Numbered from the stretch's first letter, positions 1 through 12,149 are shown. The stretch is DNA of 64,000 nt from Zizania palustris (GCA_019279435.1 JAAALK010000285.1:69660157-69724156), one strand, 5' to 3'. A program made the numbers and translations. Notes: a model not told the origin generated them from the sequence alone.

Positions 1-414
1 AATAAATGCGATCAAAGCTAGGGCTTTGTGTTTGATTTGTGTTGGGGGGCCTCTAAGCTGGCCTCACCTCTCTATTTATAGGGGCCAAACTTCTGATCTA
101 ATCTGCTATAATTCAGCTTGGATAGAGAGATAAAAACTTAGCCAGAATTGTATCAAACTCTGTCTCTACCAAAGTGGTCTTCGGCCAGGCCCGTCGAAGC
201 CTGCTCCTCGGGCCGAAGCTTCGGCGGCGTGGGCCTCCGAAGGCTTCCTGGCCGAAGGCCGTGGGCTGGCCAGAGGATTTCGGAGCCCATAGCCCAATGG
301 ACCTTCGGCCCTGTAGGGCTTCGGCCTGACCCCGAACATTTGTATTTTTGGCCCAAATAACCAAAATTGATATTTTGACAATCTCAGCCATTGATGCCAT
401 TTTTTCTATCAACA
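1..414 (-). repeat. Element A 3' LTR, truncated by window start
   Basis: The sequence matches 48163-48558 with few substitutions and small indels. The LTR end is the TATCAACA at 407-414, which reads TGTTGATA as the LTR start on the minus strand. A TATA-like CCTATAAATAGAG on the minus strand at about 72-84 marks the likely promoter. Bases about 175-340 are rich in CTTCGG/CCGAAG palindromic words. Confidence 0.85.
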
Positions 415-432
415 CATGCCCCCCTACCTTTT
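415..432 (-). promoter_or_regulatory. Element A polypurine tract
   Basis: On the minus strand this reads as a purine run containing GGTAGGGGGGCA directly before the LTR start TGTTGATA. This is the expected plus-strand priming site for reverse transcription. Confidence 0.75.
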
Positions 433-479
433 AGTGAACTGAGTGAACTAAAAGCACAACAAGCTGAAGATGATACCAT

Positions 480-1381
480 TTACGCTGTTTGCCACACGCT
501 TGGGAAATACCTTTTCAAGTACCTACCATTCAAAGTTCTTCGAAACCGCTCTCCTTGCAGAGATTCCAACACGTATGCATTGCCAGGAGCAATTTCGGCT
601 ATCTTAAAAAGACCTTCCCAACTAGTTGACCATTTACCAAATTTGGGACTCTTCGTGCCTAAGGGTAAAATTGTCTTCCAAACCAAATCTCCTACTTGAA
701 ACGATTTTGGTTTAACATTCTTATTGTAGGCTTTAGCTACTCTCCTCTTGTCTACTTCTATGGCTTTTAAAGCCCTTAGTCTCTTATCGGTCACTTCCTC
801 TAGATTATCCTTCAAAAGAGTTTCATACTCATTGACCGATAAGACATCTTGCTTTAACACTCTTAAGGAGCCAAGATCTACCTCTACAGGCAAAACGGCT
901 TCTTGTCCATATACCAACTCATATGGACTGACTTTGGTAGCACCGTGGTTTGCAATTATACAAGACCATAGCGCCTCAGAAAGCACTTCATGCCACCTTT
1001 TAGGAAACTCTTCAATTTTCTTCTTAATGATCTTAATCACGGTTTTATTACTAGACTCGGCCTGACCATTGGCCTGAGCATAGTAAGGTGAACAGTTTAT
1101 CAACTTAATACCATAATATTCGGCGAAGTCCCTCACTTATCCAGAAACAAATGAACTACCTTGATCCGTAGTAAGAGTTTGAGGAATGCCAAATCTATGT
1201 ATGATGTGCTTCAAGATAAAATCACGTACCTCATTGTGAGTCATGTTCTTAAGAGGTACGGTCTCGGTCCACTTAGTGAAGTAATCTATCGCCATCAACA
1301 CGAACTGATGCCCTTGTGAGGAAGAAGGGTGAATCTGGCCAATGAAGTCTAAACCCCAACCTCGAAACGGCCATGGCTTGA
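480..1381 (-). pseudogene. Element A integrase, catalytic core and C-terminal part (broken)
   Basis: The minus-strand frame encodes the Ty3 integrase core. The DDE triad is visible: Asp in GLDFIGQI, Asp in LTTDQGSSFVSG and Glu in QANGQAESS. A C-terminal region with FQVGDLVWK follows, ending in KRYFPSVWQTA. An in-frame TAA at 1137-1139 splits the core. Upstream, the gene is cut at 1381 by element B and resumes beyond 15685 with the zinc-binding part. The translation above 1381 in this frame is LTR sequence of B, not integrase. The gene is non-functional as it stands. Confidence 0.88.
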
Positions 1382-2136
1382 TGTAGTTTTTTTTTACTGC
1401 ATCAAGAAGATCCGAAATAAATGCAAGACAAAAATGTCTAGAACAGAAGCCTGGCGGCGCACAGGAGAGAGAAAGATGCAGGGAACAAAGAGGAATGACC
1501 CAAGGGATGAATTGAAAAGTGATTTCAGCAAAAGGGTTGTCCAACCCTAGGGATTGGGGCCCTATTTATAGGCTGCCCAATGACCTAGAATATTCCACCA
1601 GCCCCTTAGGGTTTTTACAGACGCTAAAATAAAGGAAATGACTCAACTGCCCTTAGGAATTTTTACATACTCGACTGACTGACTGTGGGCCTAGAGATAC
1701 AGATGACTTATCCGAAGCTAACCTTTCGTAGCGACTACGGCTTCTCTTCTAGACAATCCGATACAGAATTCACGGTTGTCAGTTTTGCGCCGAAACTGAC
1801 AAAGCCTCCACCGACTTTGCACCAGGTACCCGGATTGGGCCGGCCCGATTCCGCAGCTCTCTCAGCCCGGCAATCACTCACCGCCCGTGTACCTGAGTTA
1901 ATCCTGGTAAATAGCCCAGTGGGTCTTCTGCTGCTCCTATCCCATGTACCCGAATTGGGCCAGCCCGACTCCGCAGCTCTCTCAGCCCGATAGTCGCTCG
2001 CTGCCCGTGTACCTGAGTCACACACGGCCCACTAAACAGCAGATCTCCTCTCTTCTTCAGTCCTCTTTGACTATCGTTGACAATGACTCATCACATCTGG
2101 AGCCATGAGGCCCATGCTATTCAGCATGGCTCCTCA
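1382..2136 (-). repeat. Element B 3' LTR
   Basis: 755 bp, ending TGAGGAGCC...ACTACA on the minus strand. It matches 14928-15680. It holds two diverged ~75-bp units at 1826-1900 and 1946-2020 (spacing 120 bp), each running from GTACCCG to GTGTACCTGAGT, and a TATA-like CCTATAAATAGG on the minus strand at about 1561-1573. It lacks the ~1.1-kb TTCGAA-rich segment of the E and S LTRs. Confidence 0.92.
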
Positions 2137-2654
2137 ATCTCCCCCTTGATGAGTGCATTGTCAACACTTCACTTCTTCAGCTTTTCAAATCCTGCAAACA
2201 ACTGTGGAAACACGAAAACAAAACACAAGAAAACAAAGAAGAAGAAAAATAAAGTAAAAGTTTAACCTTAATGACCAAAAGCCGAACAAAAACAAGAAGC
2301 GGTCATTATGGTTATCCAAAGGTAAAATCTCAAAACGAGTGCAATCTCAGAATCATCAACAAGGATAGAAAAAGAGTAAACGGGACAAAAACTCCCCCTT
2401 CAACTCATATTCCAAGATTTCTCCCCCTTGTTGACAAGTGAACTCATCAAGCACTCAAAAGAGACACAGACTCCCCCTGAAATGCAACTCCCCCTCAAAA
2501 TATGCAATGAATGCAACTGGGGTGCATGTGGAGTGTAGAAAGCATGCTTCTTAGATATGATAGACTGCAATTACAACATCTAACAAGTATAGCAAAAGAC
2601 ATACTGTCTAAGACACATGGCATGATCAGTGCAACAGATGACATCTAAAGAAAG
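2137..2654 (-). other. Element B 3' non-coding region with polypurine tracts (part 1)
   Basis: There is no ORF. The minus strand carries the terminal polypurine tract AAGGGGGAGAT at 2137-2147, directly before the LTR. Further GGGGGAG runs lie at about 2391-2400, 2408-2418, 2474-2482 and 2489-2497. The region is interrupted at 2655 by C and continues at 8098-8916. It aligns with the 3' region of E (30737-31989). Confidence 0.8.
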
Positions 2655-3396
2655 TGAGAAACCATTTTGAAGAATATGGTTTTGATATTCTAGATGTGAT
2701 GAGTGATTGTCAATGGAAGTCAATGGAAGGGAGAGATCAAGACCTGCCGAGTCTGAGGCGCATGTGACTCAGGTACACGGGCAGTGAGCGACGACCGGGC
2801 AAAAGAGCCACGGAGTCGGGCTGGCCCAATCTGGGTACATCGCTAGGAGCGGCAGCGGATCCACCGGTCTGTTTACTGGGTTTGACTCAGGTACACGGGC
2901 GGCGAGCGATTGCCGGGCTGAGGAAGCTGTGGGGTCGGGTCGGCCCAATCCGGGTACCCGGTGCGAAGACGGTGGACGCTTTGTCAGTTTCGTCGTAAAA
3001 CTGACAATCTATGTTTAATTCGTTTTTAGGATATTAATATTTAGTTTTTAAGTTTAGAATATTTTTATTCGAGTCAGTTAATTTTTCTAAGAATATTTTA
3101 GTAATTTTCGGAATTTATTTTAGAGTTAGTTTATTTTACCCGAGGGTAAAGTAGTCTTTTCATGTATTAGGATTTGCCTATAAATAGGCCCCTATCCCTT
3201 TGGGGATAGATGACTGTTTTTGTTTTTCAGATCAATCTACAAATGAATCTACAGTCAACTTTAGTTCCTATAATTTGCTTTGCTAATATTATTTATCTGG
3301 TTAAGCTCGTTTAGGTATTGGGATTAAGTCATAGTTTAGAAAGAAATTTTTAGGCGTCCATTCACCCCCCCTCTGCTCGCTACTTTCGGTCCTACA
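2655..3396 (+). repeat. Element C 5' LTR
   Basis: 742 bp, TGAGAAACC...GGTCCTACA. It has a TATA box CCTATAAATAGG at about 3178-3189, and two GTACACGGGC...GGGTAC units at about 2770-2845 and 2888-2960. The end carries a C-rich run before CTCTGCTCGC, shared with the E, S and F LTR ends. Confidence 0.93.
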
Positions 3397-3398
3397 AG

Positions 3399-3410
3399 TG
3401 GTATCAGAGC
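3399..3410 (+). promoter_or_regulatory. Element C primer binding site (initiator Met tRNA type)
   Basis: TGGTATCAGAGC two bases after the LTR end is the canonical iMet-tRNA complement used by plant copia elements. Confidence 0.92.
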
Positions 3411-3464
3411 GTTGGTTAGGTTTTTTTCTAATATCTTAACCGATTCAAAACCTAGGTAGTGACC

Positions 3465-6158
3465 ATGACGTCTTCCGGTAAAATCCCATCCCTAGAAGCT
3501 TTTGGCTACACTTATTGGAAGACTCGCATGCGAGCATACCTTATGAGCCAGAGCTCAGACATATGGGAGATTTGTGTTCATCCTAGTTTCACCATAACGA
3601 ATATTGCTGCGGATACTGCTGCTGATGTAATTACCCAGCATCAAAATAATAGTAAGGCGGTGAATATTTTATTTTCTGGTCTAGGTCCTAATGAATTTGA
3701 GCGTGTTAGTCATCTCACCACTGCTCGTGAGATCTGGGCTACCCTCCAGGCACACCATGAGGGGACAGCTCAGGTCAAGGCTAGACTATATCAGACCTAC
3801 CGGCGTGAGTATGAAAATTTCTCACAGAAGCGGGGTGAGACTGTTGAGGCTTTGTTTGGTCGTTTTCAATCGATCATTAACAAGCTTCGCGTTAACAAGG
3901 CCGAGCGTGATCAGCTGGTCTCGGATCATGAGCAGGCGCTTAAGGTACTCCATACCTTGGATCCTAAGATCTGGGAGATCAAGGTCTCTTCTATTGTTGA
4001 GAGTGTGTCTTATGATACCTTGACCGTCGTAGAGCTGTTTAGTAAGCTCAAGGCCTCAGAGGTCGATATTCAGGTGAGATCAAATCTCACTAATTCTGGC
4101 TCAAAGACTCTGGCGCTTGCGACACCGTCGGCGGATCCTAATGCCATGAGTTGTACTGCCTTTTCCTTGATGTCTATCTCCGAGGAACAACTTGATACTC
4201 TAGGAGATGATGATCTGTGCTTGTTTAACAACCGGGTGCGATGTGTTTATGATAAGCGAATGTTTAAGAGACACGGCACAAAATCTGGATGCCTTGAGTG
4301 TGGTGATCTAGGTCATTTTATCACCGACTGTCCCAAGCAGAAAAATTACAAGAAGGGAACCGGCGGCAACTCCTACAACTCTGGCAAGTATGACAATTCC
4401 ACAAAGGGCAAGCCCAAGACAAGATTTTTTCGAAAGGCTCTAAAGGATTACAGGCGTGAGAACAAGAAGCGAGATAAGACCTTTTTCGCCGAAATGGAGA
4501 AAAGATACTCCAAGAGGTCCTCGTCCTCCTCCTCGTCTTCAAGTTCAAGTGATGAAGAAATCATGATCAGGAAGGGAAAGGACAGGGACAATCTAGCGGG
4601 CCTCTGTTTCATGGGCTTCGGGGACAAGCCGAAGAGTCGCTCACGTCACAGCCAAAGACCCCACAAGAGCTTCTGCTCAATGGCTCTTTGGGAGAAGAAA
4701 GAGGACTCCTCCGACGACTCCGACGACTACGATGATGAGAAGGCATCTTCTTATGAACAAGAAGTTGTTAATTTACTAGAACAGAACAGTCAAGAGTTGA
4801 AGTATAGGGAGAAACTGCTTAGAGGGGCAAAGAAGAGGATAGATGAGCTTCAGAGTGAGCTTGCCACGACAAATGGCAAGATTGAGAGTATGTCTTCTTC
4901 CCCTTTCTTGGGTGATAGTGGTGAGTGCCCTAACTATGAGGTGTTGTTGTGTGACCTGACGACTCTTAAGTCCAGGTACACAGAGAGAGTAGATGAGAGA
5001 GACGCATTGGCCACTAAGCTTGAGAGCACTCAGTAGGAGCTAAAAGATGCTCATGCCACTGTCGTCGTACCTTGTGTAGAATGCCCATCTCATTTAGCTA
5101 GTATAGCTGAACTGAGAGCCAAGAGTGATGAGCAGTTGAGAGAGTTAGCTGGAGTGAGAGGTGAGTTCAAGCAGACTAAGCTAGAGCTTGAGACCTTGTT
5201 AGTTCCATCCACTGTTTGTGAGAACTGCCTGTCCATTAGAATGGAGTTGATCAAGCTAAAAGCTGAGAAGTCTGTCGAAACTGATAAAGAGTGTGAGATC
5301 TGTTTGTCTCAGGTGGAGGTGTTAGCTTCTTTGAGAGAGGAGCTAGCTGATGTTCAGAACGAGAATTTTTACCTCCGTTCAATCCTGAGTTGGATTAGTG
5401 CTAGAGAGCCACAGCTCGGCATGATGATCCAGCAGTTCAAGAGACATGATGGTTTTGGTGTAGGGTACACATATATGACTCCCGAACAGAGATATCCCAA
5501 GACTCACTCCACTCAGTCCTTTAAGGATAGTCAGCCCAAGGATGGAGTGATCCAAGAACAACCTGAAGCTCCACCTAAGAAGCAGATCTGGATTCCTAAG
5601 CCTAAAACTCTTCACACTTCACTTGATTCTTTACGTGGACCCTCTCACACCAAAGATGCTACACCCAACACCACCAAGCCTAAGAACCCTAAACCACAAC
5701 AACATCCCAAGAAGCCTACCTATCACTGTGAGTTTTGTCAGAAAGACGGGCATCTTGAGGAGTTTTGCTTCAAGAGGAAGCGGGTTGAGCGAGCAGAGAG
5801 AGCTCGAGGTGGGCAGGAGCAGTTCTACCAGTAGGGTGGTAGACAGAGAGTCCCTCGACGTAGAGAGAGGCTAGAGGCCAGGCCACGTCGTGTAGGTGGT
5901 GGTAGTGGAGACGGTTTTTATGATCGTGCTCCGGAGGGTGGTTTCCGTTCCGGCAGAGTTCCGTATCGTTCGGTATATGGTTTTGGATCTCGCGACCGTG
6001 ATTTTAGGCAGAACAGAGGACCGCGCTTTGATCCGCGCTTCAGTCCAAACTCATATGATTCCTTTTGCTTTCCTACATACGCGCAGATGGCTCGACACTG
6101 GTTCAACACTTTTACTAAACCTGGCATTGGACCGTTTGGTCCCACTCATGATTATTGA
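3465..6158 (+). pseudogene. Element C gag (two in-frame stops)
   Basis: Gag forms the RNA-packaging particle. The ATG at 3465 is chosen because the same GTGACCATGACGTCT context starts gag in E. The reading frame stays open to TGA 6156-6158 except for TAG at 5034 and 5832, giving about 897 codons. In order: a copia gag domain; a CX2CX4HX4C zinc knuckle at residues 276-289 (nt 4290-4331); a serine run followed by acidic residues near 4517-4560; a predicted coiled-coil region around 4770-5450; and a second CX2CX4HX4C motif at residues 755-768 (nt 5727-5768). The TAG at 5832 matches a CAG in E. A distinct N-terminal sequence and a shorter middle separate it from the E gag. It is close to intact but broken. 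Confidence 0.88.
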
Positions 6159-7330
6159 TCGTGTTTTTGGGAGCTGTGTATCTTTTTTAGGATATTTTGA
6201 GTCAGCTTTTCATTCGTATCAGTTTTTCTTTCTTCTTTATTTTCATTGAGTCTTTTTGTGTGCGTTCATATCATGCATAATCATCTATCACATTTTGAGC
6301 TTGCTTCTGTTATATGATTAATCTGCTTTACTTTCTCTAGCCAGTATATGTTTTTGATTGCTTGTCGATGATCATGTTTTGGTTCAGTTCACATGATATA
6401 TCTGATATTTGTCATATGCATGGCTTTTATGCTTTAAAATTGAAAAATGATCACCATTGCTTCTGGTAACTAGCATGTGTAGGCTGAATGCTTTCGCTAT
6501 CTTTTACATGCCTTGTAGCTAGATCCTTACTTAGATGTAGATATGCAACTTGGACATTTATATGCTTTAAATATGCAAAATGTGCTTTAAAATGATAACA
6601 ATTCAAAAAAATGAAAAATTTACGCATTTTTATGATTATTAGAAAAGATCCAGGTGGGTTTGCTGAAGCACTTTGTTTGGGACAATGCTTATCTTGGTAG
6701 ATATCAGTTAGCTTTTGCATCTCATGTTTTACCTTGCTTGTCAACTAGAAAATGTGGTGATGTTTGTGTTTTGCAAAAATCGAAAAATGTGTGCTAATGA
6801 CTGTCTTAAGATATCATCTATTGCACTGATCATGTCATGTATCTTAGACAGTATATCTTTCGCTATACTTGTTAGATGTTGTTATTGCAGCTAATCATAT
6901 CTAAGAAGCATGCTTTTGACACTCCACCTGCACTCCATCTGCATTCATGGCATATTTTTAGGGGGAGCTGCATTTCAGGGGGAGTTCGTGTCTATGTCTC
7001 TTTAGAGTGCATTTAGTTTCACTTGATGAGTCCAATTGTCAACAAGGGGGAGAAATTTTGGAGTTCATTCTTGTTGGTAATTCTGAGATTTGCACTTGTT
7101 TTTGAGGCTTTATTTTTGGTTAACCATAATGACAAGATTTGCACTTGTTTTTGAGGCTTTATGTTTGGTTAACCATAATGACCGTTTTTGTGCTTTTGTT
7201 TGGCTTTTGGTCATTAGGGTTAAACTTTTATTTTCTTTCTTCTCTTTTCTTTTGTATTTGTTTTTTCCGTTTCCACGTGTTTTGCAGGTTCTGGAGATGA
7301 GCTGAAAAGGGTGTTGACAATGCACTCATC
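6159..7330 (+). other. Element C 3' non-coding region after pol deletion
   Basis: Starting within about 20 bases of the gag stop, the sequence matches the end of the E pol (from GTGTATCCTTTTTAGGATA at 30720) and the E 3' region. There are no ORFs. Extra AGGGGGAG purine runs lie at about 6959, 6977 and 7045. A 49-bp tandem duplication occupies 7086-7182. Confidence 0.82.
7086..7182. repeat. 49-bp tandem duplication in element C
   Basis: Two near-identical copies starting AGATTTGCACTTG at 7086 and 7135, each ending in GGTTAACCATAATGAC. The copies differ by only a few bases, so the duplication is recent relative to element age. Confidence 0.85.
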
Positions 7331-7341
7331 AAGGGGGAGAT
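7331..7341 (+). promoter_or_regulatory. Element C polypurine tract
   Basis: AAGGGGGAGAT directly before the 3' LTR start TGAGAAACC, identical to the tract in E. Confidence 0.88.
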
Positions 7342-8092
7342 TGAGAAACCATGTTGAAGAATATTGTTTTGATATTCCAGATGTGATGAGTGATTGTCAA
7401 TGGAAGTCAATGGAAGGGAGAGATGAAGACCTGCCGAGTCTGAGGCGCATGTGACTCAGGTACACGGGCAGTGAGCGACGGCCGGGCAGAAGAGCCGCGG
7501 AGTCGGGCTGGCCCAATCCGGGTACATGGCTAGGAGCGGCAGCGGATCCACCGGTCTGTTGACTAGGTTTGACTCAGGTACACGGGCGGCGAGCGATTGC
7601 CGGGCTGAGGAAGCTGCGGGGTCGGGTCGGCCCAATCCGGGTACCCGGTGCGAAGACGATGGACGCTTTGTCAGTTTCGGCGTAAAACTAACAATCTATG
7701 TTTAATTCGTTTTTAGGATATTAATATTTAGTTTTTAAGTTTAGAATATTTTATTCGAGTCAGTTAATTTTTCTAAAAATATTTTAGTAATTTTCGGAAT
7801 TTATTTTAGAGTTAGTTTATTTTACCCGACGGTAAAGTAGTCTTTTCATGTATTAGGATTTGCCTATAAATAGGCCCCTATCCCTTTGGCCCCTTTGGGG
7901 ATAGATGACTGTTTTTGTTTTTCAGATCAATCTACAAATGAATCTATAGTCCAACTTTAGTTCCTATAATTTGCTTTGCTAATATTATTTATCTAGTTAA
8001 GCTCGTTTAGGTATTGGGATTAAGTCATAGTTTAGAAAGAAGTTTTTAGTCATCCATTCACCCCCCCTCTGGTTGCTACTTTCGGTCCTACA
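7342..8092 (+). repeat. Element C 3' LTR
   Basis: 751 bp, matching 2655-3396 with scattered substitutions. It carries a small insertion next to the TATA region (CCCTTTGG duplicated at about 7884-7898). The TATA box is at about 7863-7875. Confidence 0.92.
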
Positions 8093-8916
8093 GAAAGTCA
8101 TTAGCACACATTTTCAATTTTTGCAAACAAAAAGCATCACCACATTTTCCAGTTAACAGGCAAGGTAAAGCATGAGATGTAGAAGCTAACTGATATTTAC
8201 CAGGATAAGCATTATCCAAAACAAAATGCTTCAGCAATCTTGTTATCATTTCATTTTTCAGGCTTTTTCTCTTTCCTTTTTCATTTTTGCCAGGGGTTAT
8301 TTGCATGTCAAACCTTATGCTGACCGACCAAGTCAAGCCTAGGGCAGAACTGGACCATCAGAAGCTTAAGACATTTGGTCTTGGCATACACTACACTGTC
8401 CTAGTTCATACCAAAGTGCTATGGTACGTAGTCCAGAACAATGTAATGCGACAAAGCAAATCCACCTGGATCTTTTCAAGTTATGCATAAAAAGGCTTGG
8501 AATTTTCATGTTTCTTGATTTTTCATCATTTTTAAAGCACATTTCCATGTTTTAAAGCAGAAAGATGTCCAAGTTGCTTGTTTGCATCTAAGTCAGGAAA
8601 CTAGCTACAAGGCATGTAACAGATAGCAAGAACATTCAGCCTACGCATGCTGGTTACCAGAAGCAATGGTGATCATTTTTCAAGTTTAAACATAAAAGCC
8701 ATGCATATGACAGATATCAGACATATCAAGTGAACTGAATCAGAGCATGATCATTGACAAGTATTCAAAAGCATGTACCAGGTAGAATAAGTAAAACAGT
8801 TCAATCATATAACAGAAGCAGCTCTAAGGTGTGATATGTGAATATGCAAGATATGAACACACACAAAGAGACTCAAGAAAAGAGTAAAGAAGAAAGAAAA
8901 ACTGACGCAAAATATC
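8093..8916 (-). other. Element B 3' non-coding region (part 2)
   Basis: After the C TSD, the minus-strand 3' region of B resumes and runs to the RNase H stop at 8917-8919. It aligns with 30737-31500 of E. No ORF of interest is visible. Confidence 0.75.
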
Positions 8917-10627
8917 CTAGAAAGGATACACAACACCCAAATCCCCTCGTAAATGCTCAAACGTAGACTGATCTAGGGGTTTGGTGAAAATGTCAGCCAA
9001 CTGATGATGGGTATCAACATGAACAAGGTCAATGACACCTTTCTCATATTGATCCCGCAGAAAATGAAAGCGCACATCAATATGTTTGGTTTTTGAATGG
9101 AGACAAGGGTTTTTCCCTACACTAATAGCACTGGTGCTGTCGCAAAACAATGGAACCCTGGTAGGAAAGAACAATCCAAAATCTCGCAAAGTGGAAATCA
9201 TCCAAACTAACTGTGAGCAGCAGCTAGCAGCAGCTACATACTCAGCCTCAGTGGCCGAAAGAGCAACTCCAGATTGCTTTCGAGAAGACCAAGAAACAAG
9301 GGAAGAACCAAGAAACTGGCAAGTACCGGAAGTCGACTTGTGATCCAACCAGCACCCACCAAAGTCGGCATCCGAAAAGCCAGATAAATCGAGAGATAAT
9401 GAAGCTGAATAGAAAAGACCAAGGTCGGGCGCATAAGTGAGATACCTGAATATGCGCTTGACAGCCTGCCGATGAGACGTGCGTGGTGAAGACTGGAAAC
9501 GTGCGCAAAGTCCCACGGCGAACTGAATGTCTGGTCTTGTTGCCGTCAAGTACAACAACGAACCAATCATCCATCGAAACTCTTTCTCATTGACCTTGAC
9601 GCCGCTCTCGTCCTTGTCCAGGCCCCGATATGTGCCCATCTTGGTCATCTGCGGCTTCAATTCTCCACCAAAGTCAAATTTCTTAAGCATATCGCGAGTG
9701 TACTTACCTTGGTGGATGAAAGTGTCGTCCTTGGTCTGCTTGATCTGGAGCCCTAAGAAATACTTGAGCTCACCCATGAGGCTCATCTCAAACTCACTGT
9801 GCATCTGCTCAGAAAACTTGGACACAAGAGAATCAATAGTACCGCCAAAGATAATATCGTCCACGTAAATCTGAGCAACCAAGAAATCAGAAGAAACTCT
9901 GAGCAAAAAGAGAGTCTTATCCACCGAACCCATCACAAAGCCCTTCCCCAACAAAATTGCTTCAACCGGTCATACCAAGCCCTAGGGGCTTGCTTCAACC
10001 CGTATAAAGCCTTTTGAAGCTTAAAACATGTCGAGGAAACTTAGGGTTCTCAAAACCGGGGGGCTGCCTAACATAAACTTCCTCCTCTATGAACCCGTTC
10101 AGAAAAGCACTCTTAACGTCCATTTGAAAAAGCTTAAAACCCTTCGAAGCGACAAAAGCTAAGAGAATGCGAATGGACTCAAGACGGGCAACAGGGGCGA
10201 AAGTTTCTTCAAAATCAATACCCTCTTTCTGGCAAAAACCCTGGGCAACTAATCGAGCCTTGTTGCGCACCACAACCCTATCTTCACCTTGCTTGTTCTT
10301 GAACACCCACTTGGTGCCTATGGGGTTGCATCCTGGTGGCGGCTCAACTAGTGTCCAAACCCGATTGCGGACAAAGTTTTCAAGCTCTTCTTGCATAGCA
10401 TTGATCCAATTAGAATCAGAAAGAGCATGAGAAACATCTCTGGGCTCAAAAGATGCAACAAAAGCAGATTCGGAAAACACAACAAGAGAGTTACCAGACG
10501 AACGCAAAGTTCTCTCAGTCAAATCACCGATGATGAGCTCTGAGGGGTGATCACGCTGAACTGCTCTGGTTCCCTGGTGATTTGAAGTCACCTCACCAGA
10601 GTCAGCAGCTGGCACCTCTGGACTCGA
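8917..10627 (-). pseudogene. Element B reverse transcriptase and RNase H (broken)
   Basis: Copia RT copies the element RNA and RNase H removes it. On the minus strand: N-terminal RT with GTKWVFKNKQGEDRV and FQMDVKSAFLNG (10615-9995), the catalytic YVDDIIFGG box (about 9850-9876), the RNase H segment with STSGTCQFLGSS and ALSATEAEYVAAASCCSQLV, then the C-terminus ending VVYPF with TAG at 8917-8919. A one-base loss in a T run near 10030, compared with E, shifts the frame and ends the first part at 9995. The RNase H retains a 10-bp stretch that E has lost. Confidence 0.9.
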
Positions 10628-12106
10628 CTAAGGGTGCTCGATCGAAGTGGAAGAAGTGATCAGAGGTCCGCCCTCGTCCTCAGTCGAAGTCTCAGAAGGT
10701 GTGGGCTCTGTAGGACGTGCAGAAGGTCCACCCTCATCAGCAGCTGGAGTATCCTCATCTTCCTCGAAGATGGACTCTCCGAGCTCACCATCAGAAGGCT
10801 CAAAAGAAGGAGTCAAAGAAGGCAAGGACTCATCAAATGAAACCTCACAAGTCTCGACAAGCAGCTGGGATTCGAGGTTCCAAACACGGAAGCCTCGAGA
10901 ATGTAAAGCGTAGCCAAGAAAAACACCGTCCCAGCAACGAGACTCAAACTTGTCCAAATGCCCTCCCTTCTTGAGCACAAAGCACTTGCAGCCAAACGCT
11001 CGCAAGTGGCTCACCTTGGGCTGTCTGCCAAACCGCAACTCGTACGAGGTCTTACGTAGGTAAGCTCTAAGAAAAATGCGGTTGGCCAAATAGCAAGCCG
11101 TGTTCATGGCTTCAGCCCAAAAACACCTAGGAGTCCTGTGCTCATCGAGCATCGTCCTGGCCATCTCGACTTGCGTGCGGTTTTTTTGTTCCACAACGCC
11201 ATTCTGTGGGGGAGTGTAAGGAGAAGAAAACTGATGATCCAGACCCTGATCACTACAAAAACCGACGAACTGAGAGTTCTTGAACTCAGAGCCGTTGTCC
11301 GAGCGAATTGCTCGCATCCGACCATTGTTCTCATTCTTCAGCTTCAAAATCAGGTCATGAACAAACTGAAACATTTCATCCTTAGACTCCAAAAAGAAAA
11401 CCCACGAGAATCGAGAAAAATCGTCAACAATCACAAGCGCGTACCACTTCCCACCGACTGAGCGCACCCGAGCTGGACCAACAGTGTCCAAGTGTAATAG
11501 CTCGCCCGGATACGAAGTCATCACCTGAGTCAGAGGTGAGTGAGAAGCGGCAACCATTTTCCCATGACGACAGGGATGGCAGACTAGATCCTTCTCCATC
11601 TTAAGCTTGGGCAATCCTCGGATGAGGTCCATAGAGCTCAACCTGACTAGCAGATCAAAACTCAAATGACCTAACCTCCTATGCCACTTCGAGAGCTCAG
11701 AAGAAGATCCAGCTGTCAAACAGCGAGAAGGGCCAAAAGAACTAGAGAAGTCAATTCGAAAAACTTTACCAAAAGGTAAGATCTGGCAAATCAAATACCC
11801 TCTAGAATCAAACACAGAAGAATTGCCCTTCTTATAACACACTTCCAAACCATCCTCAAGAAGTTGCGAGACAGAAATCAAGTTAAAGTTCAAATTCTTG
11901 ACCAAAGCAACATTCTTCAAAGAGAAATGATCTAAAATGCTAATTGAGCCAATGCCACTTACTTTCCCTTGACCACTGTTCCCGAATGTGATGTACTCTT
12001 TGGAGCTCGTGGGAGTGAGACTGGAGAACCATCTGCGATGTCTCGTCATGTGGCGAGAACATCCTGAGTCCATAATCCAAATGTCCTCCAGTCCCCGATC
12101 CTGCAC
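10628..12106 (-). pseudogene. Element B protease and integrase
   Basis: Copia protease and integrase in one open frame of 492 codons. The aspartic protease site is seen in WIMDSGCSRHMT. The integrase zinc-binding part has HRRLGH...CHPCRHGK, and the catalytic core has Asp in HLDTVGP, Asp in RSDNGSEFKNSQF and Glu in QNGVVEQKNRT. A long acidic, Ser/Thr/Pro-rich linker to RT follows. The frame ends at TAG 10628-10630, where E has CAG, then continues in the same frame into RT. It lies in the -1 frame relative to the upstream gag and has no ATG near its opening. Confidence 0.9.
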
Positions 12107-12149
12107 AACCAGTGGCTGTAAGTGGGAGCAAATGGTCCAGCACCAGGTT

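Larger units (their letters stand above)
2655..8092 (+). mobile_element. Element C: non-autonomous gag-only copia element
   Basis: 5438 bp, plus strand, with LTRs at 2655-3396 and 7342-8092 and a perfect TSD, GAAAG, at 2650-2654 and 8093-8097. The ends are TGAGAAACC...TCCTACA. It keeps an iMet PBS, a long gag and the polypurine tract, but protease, integrase, RT and RNase H are absent. The gag stop is followed almost directly by sequence matching the last bases of the E pol and its 3' region. The internal region is 3945 bp against 7.2-7.3 kb in E and B. It resembles the TR-GAG class of non-autonomous elements, which are presumed to be mobilised by relatives that supply pol. Confidence 0.92.

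Noticed and set aside
480..1065. Plus-strand ORFs at 391-699 and 748-1065 as genes
   Set aside because: They are antisense shadows of the element A integrase frame.
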